From positions 1 to 64,000 of the forward strand of contig DRFF01000143.1 of NCBI GenBank assembly GCA_011050685.1: a stretch of DNA of 64,000 nt. Direction: 5' to 3'. Numbering within the stretch: position 1 is the first letter of the stretch; every line of letters starts with the position of its first letter. This stretch comes from Aurantimonas coralicida. Lineage in GTDB: Bacteria > Pseudomonadota > Alphaproteobacteria > Rhizobiales > Rhizobiaceae. This document shows, piece by piece, positions 62,306 through 64,000 of this stretch. The notes under the pieces are model-generated. The model did no database searches. It saw only the letters and a program-made list of their open reading frames with translations, and was not told the origin of the DNA. Both the position numbers and the translations under genes were made by a program.

Positions 62306-63429
62306 GACACGGCCCTCAAGTTCGGGCGGCCGAAGGTGGCGAGCGGATCGTAGCGTGACAAATAGGGATCGGGATCGATCCGCTCCGCGACCTCTTCAAC
62401 CACCTCGAAAGCCCGGCCGGCGACGCGACCGATCTTGACCGGCAGGCTGGCATGCTGCGTCTGGGGATCGATCGCGATGGATCCGAACGGCGTCGCAAAC
62501 GTCCGGTCGGCAAAATCGAGATTGCCTTCGTTTTTGCCGGCCGACAGCATGTCGGCCAGGACGATGACCGAACTGAAGGCCGAAACGAAGAACGAGGACG
62601 GACGGGGCTGAACGGGCTGTTCCGAACTCGCCGTTCGCTGCGGCCACCGGGTTGTCCCGCCATCGAAAAACGGGCCGACGGCGATGTGCCCTTGTGCGGC
62701 GTCGCCGATCGCCGGCAGTTCGATCTCGGTCAGGTTGCAGGACAGGATCGGGCAGGTCTCAGCGGAAAACCATGGATCGTCCCGCGTCAGTTGTTCATAG
62801 GCCGCAAAGAACGCGTAGGAGGACGGCCCGATCAGGTGATTGAGAATGAAACTGGGGCGGGTGGCGCGGATTTCGTCGATCAGCCGGCCGACGTCGACAT
62901 CGCCGAGCGGCAGGTAGCGTTCGCCGAGGATTTGGCCGCCGGCATCGCCGACGAGGTCGCGCGCCACCCGGTTGGTTTCCCACCCCCAGATGTAGTTCGA
63001 GCCGACGAGGAACGCGTTACGGCCGAAGCGCGGCACGATATAGCCGAGTAGCGGAACCAGATGCTGGTTCGGACAGGCGTTCATGTAGACGACATGTTCG
63101 TTCGACTCGAAGCCCTCGTAGGGGCAAGCATACCACAACGTCCCGCCGGTCTTTTCCAGAACCGGAATCACCTCCTTGCGGCTCCAGGACGTGATGCAAC
63201 CGACGACGTGACGGGCCGAACTGGTGCGCAGGACCTCTTCGCACAACGGCGCGTAGCGATCGATCTGTCCTTCGGGATCACGCTCCACTGGAACGAACTC
63301 TACGCCGGACGCCGGATCGGCGTTGACCGTGGCGATACCGTGCATCGCACCGTCACGACATGCCTCCGACAACAGGCGGTAGTTGCCCGAGCGTGAGTAC
63401 AATATGCCGATTTCAATCCGCTGCTTCAC
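62302..63429 (-). CDS. amiC: Amide-sensing periplasmic-binding-fold regulator (AmiC-like)
   Basis: 375 residues from a GTG at 63429, chosen because GAGG lies six bases before it; a longer frame to 63462 would run into the leader terminator. There is no signal peptide, as expected of the cytoplasmic AmiC, a type I periplasmic-binding-protein fold. The start IEIGILYSRSGNYRLLSEACRDGAMHGI and the segments CITSWSRKEVIPVLEKTGGTLWYACPYEGFESNEHVVYMNACPNQHLVPL and GSNYIWGWETNRVARDLV are typical. It should sequester the adjacent ANTAR protein and release it on ligand binding. Urea or amide transport binding proteins are close relatives, but the missing signal peptide and coupling to amiR argue for a sensor. 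Confidence 0.88.
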   Translation of the reverse strand: MKQRIEIGILYSRSGNYRLLSEACRDGAMHGIATVNADPASGVEFVPVERDPEGQIDRYAPLCEEVLRTSSARHVVGCITSWSRKEVIPVLEKTGGTLWYACPYEGFESNEHVVYMNACPNQHLVPLLGYIVPRFGRNAFLVGSNYIWGWETNRVARDLVGDAGGQILGERYLPLGDVDVGRLIDEIRATRPSFILNHLIGPSSYAFFAAYEQLTRDDPWFSAETCPILSCNLTEIELPAIGDAAQGHIAVGPFFDGGTTRWPQRTASSEQPVQPRPSSFFVSAFSSVIVLADMLSAGKNEGNLDFADRTFATPFGSIAIDPQTQHASLPVKIGRVAGRAFEVVEEVAERIDPDPYLSRYDPLATFGRPNLRAVS

Positions 63430-63443
63430 CACAAGCCTCAAAC

Positions 63444-63491
63444 AAAAAACCCCGCGCGCCAAGGTCGATCAGTCGATCTTGGCGCGCGGGG
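63444..63491 (-). terminator. Leader terminator upstream of the amiC-amiR-ABC operon
   Basis: On the minus strand a perfect 14-pair stem (63478-63491 with 63450-63463, CCCCGCGCGCCAAG and its complement) with a 14-base loop, itself able to fold, is followed by six T (63449-63444). It then runs into the GAGG ribosome site (63436-63439) and GTG of amiC. This is a classical intrinsic terminator placed between promoter and first gene, so transcription of the operon must depend on antitermination. The second gene encodes an ANTAR protein, a known antiterminator of such leaders. Confidence 0.88.
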
Positions 63492-63520
63492 CTCGAATGC
63501 CGTCCGGCGGTCAGGGCCGG
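63490..63520 (-). promoter_or_regulatory. Possible paired ANTAR-type stem-loops in the leader
   Basis: On the minus strand, 63520-63504 can form CCGGC-7 nt-GCCGG, and 63501-63490 can form GGC-ATTCGA-GCC with a six-base loop. The second shares its 3' arm with the base of the terminator stem. Two tandem small hairpins ahead of a terminator are what ANTAR regulation needs, but the reported loop consensus (A at position 1, G at position 4 of a hexaloop) is only half met, so this is tentative. Confidence 0.35.
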
Positions 63521-63533
63521 TATTTGAGCGAGA

Positions 63534-63561
63534 AGCGTATCAGCGCGCCTTTCAATGTCAA
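63534..63561 (-). promoter_or_regulatory. Candidate promoter of the amiC-amiR-ABC operon
   Basis: On the minus strand TTGACA (63561-63556) and TACGCT (63539-63534), separated by 16 bases, fit a sigma70-type promoter. This would give a leader of roughly 100 nucleotides containing the stem-loops and the terminator. An A/T-rich stretch lies just upstream (63562-63610). No sigma54 -24/-12 element is evident. Confidence 0.5.
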
Positions 63562-63742
63562 TCAACCTGCATTTGTTTTTTACATGCTCATTTATTAAGC
63601 AGAAAATGTCTGACGAGTTCCGTGCCCCCCTCGGCAAACGCCGATAATGGGGAATCACGGCTGAAGGTCGCGGCGGCAACAAAGGGGGAGGATGTCGGCT
63701 GAATTGAGCATTCGGTGGGATCGACAACGGCTCCGCGTCCCC

Positions 63743-64000
63743 TTCATCGTGATTGAGGAAACACGACGGTGGACGCTTTGCGCAAGCGATCAATCAATAT
63801 GTGTGGCAGGGCAACCCCCTCCACCAGCGCCGTCCGTCGAAGTTCCAGTGCCCGCTGCCCTGGCAAACGCACCGGCTGGCCTCCCGGCGACGGCCGCGCG
63901 GCCTGACATGCCGCGACCAAGCTTCCGGTCTGCCGCTCGAAGGCGATCCTGCCGCCGTGATGCTCCGGATCGATGGCCATTATGAAGACCGAGGCGCCCC
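63743..64000 (-). CDS. Partial open frame at the window edge, unknown
   Basis: A minus-strand frame runs in from the window edge and stops at about 63744, giving at least 84 residues (including VFIMAIDPEHHGGRIAFERQ and LPHILIDRLRKASTVVFPQS) with plausible codon use for this genome. The in-phase plus-strand frame is also open, so the strand is not certain. I recognise no family. If real, it is the 3' end of a gene that continues beyond the window. Confidence 0.25.

Noticed and set aside
62600-62625. GCTGAACGGGCTG-like string resembling the interior of the inverted-repeat element
   Set aside because: The match is only about 13 bases, inside the amiC-like coding sequence, with no element ends nearby. 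Probably chance.
63692-63985. Plus-strand 97-residue frame near the right edge
   Set aside because: The purine-rich stretch abuts the ATG with no spacing, the second half is Pro/Ala/Arg-rich, and a minus-strand frame overlaps it. Not supported as a gene.

Overview
The window is GC-rich, densely coded DNA with no rRNA, tRNA or CRISPR array that I could see. Gene content (rsfS next to rlmH, Tad pilus minor proteins, many GntR/FCD regulators, TRAP and tripartite tricarboxylate transporters, CaiB-type CoA transferases, an mmsA/LysR pair) and codon use suggest an alphaproteobacterium, most likely of the Hyphomicrobiales (Rhizobiales). It looks chromosomal: housekeeping blocks alternate with a run of catabolic modules. 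The organism guess rests on gene content only.

Layout. (1) 0.6-4.0 kb: UDP-glucose dehydrogenase and a membrane-bound sugar-nucleotide dehydratase/epimerase (surface polysaccharide), preceded by a 278-bp inverted-repeat element. (2) 4.2-15.0 kb: catabolic module 1, with a GntR regulator and a 982-residue FAD/Fe-S 2-hydroxyacid dehydrogenase on the minus strand, and on the plus strand a class V aminotransferase, a DctPQM TRAP transporter, a crotonase, a CaiB-type CoA transferase and a 2-keto-4-pentenoate hydratase-like enzyme. (3) 15.0-20.3 kb: GntR regulator, TctC-TctA-TctB transporter and D(-)-tartrate dehydratase. (4) 20.3-24.8 kb: a minus-strand suyA-suyB-slcC-comC-like operon for (R,S)-3-sulfolactate breakdown, with a divergent HutC-type GntR regulator. 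(5) 25.1-26.2 kb: a lone Gfo/Idh/MocA oxidoreductase. (6) 26.3-35.3 kb: a GntR regulator divergent from a lyase, CoA transferase, TRAP (M-P-Q), aconitase-like and HMG-CoA-lyase-like series that could process a branched C5/C6 2-hydroxy diacid such as citramalate. (7) 35.3-38.8 kb: rlmH, rsfS and three TadE/TadG-type genes, the first split by a frameshift at a seven-base homopolymer. (8) 39.0-43.5 kb: small lipoprotein, pabB-pabA-pabC, a short dihydrofolate reductase-like gene and a MarR regulator. (9) 43.6-49.5 kb: mmsA with a divergent LysR gene, then a phospholipase D/cardiolipin synthase-like gene facing a ybhN-ybhP-like pair. (10) 49.8-63.4 kb: one long minus-strand operon beginning with an amide sensor (AmiC-like) and an ANTAR antiterminator (AmiR-like), followed by two complete peptide-type ABC transporters and an acetamidase/formamidase. 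A strong intrinsic terminator lies in its leader, exactly where ANTAR control would act, and a second copy of the inverted-repeat element lies just after its last gene.

The catabolic modules share one design: a regulator divergent from, or leading, an uptake system that is tightly packed with soluble enzymes. Several binding-protein genes are followed by a stable intercistronic stem-loop. The most notable items are the AmiC/AmiR-led transporter operon with its leader terminator, the sulfolactate and tartrate modules, the citramalate-like module with an aconitase homologue that lacks one cluster cysteine, the split tadG, and the two-copy palindromic element.
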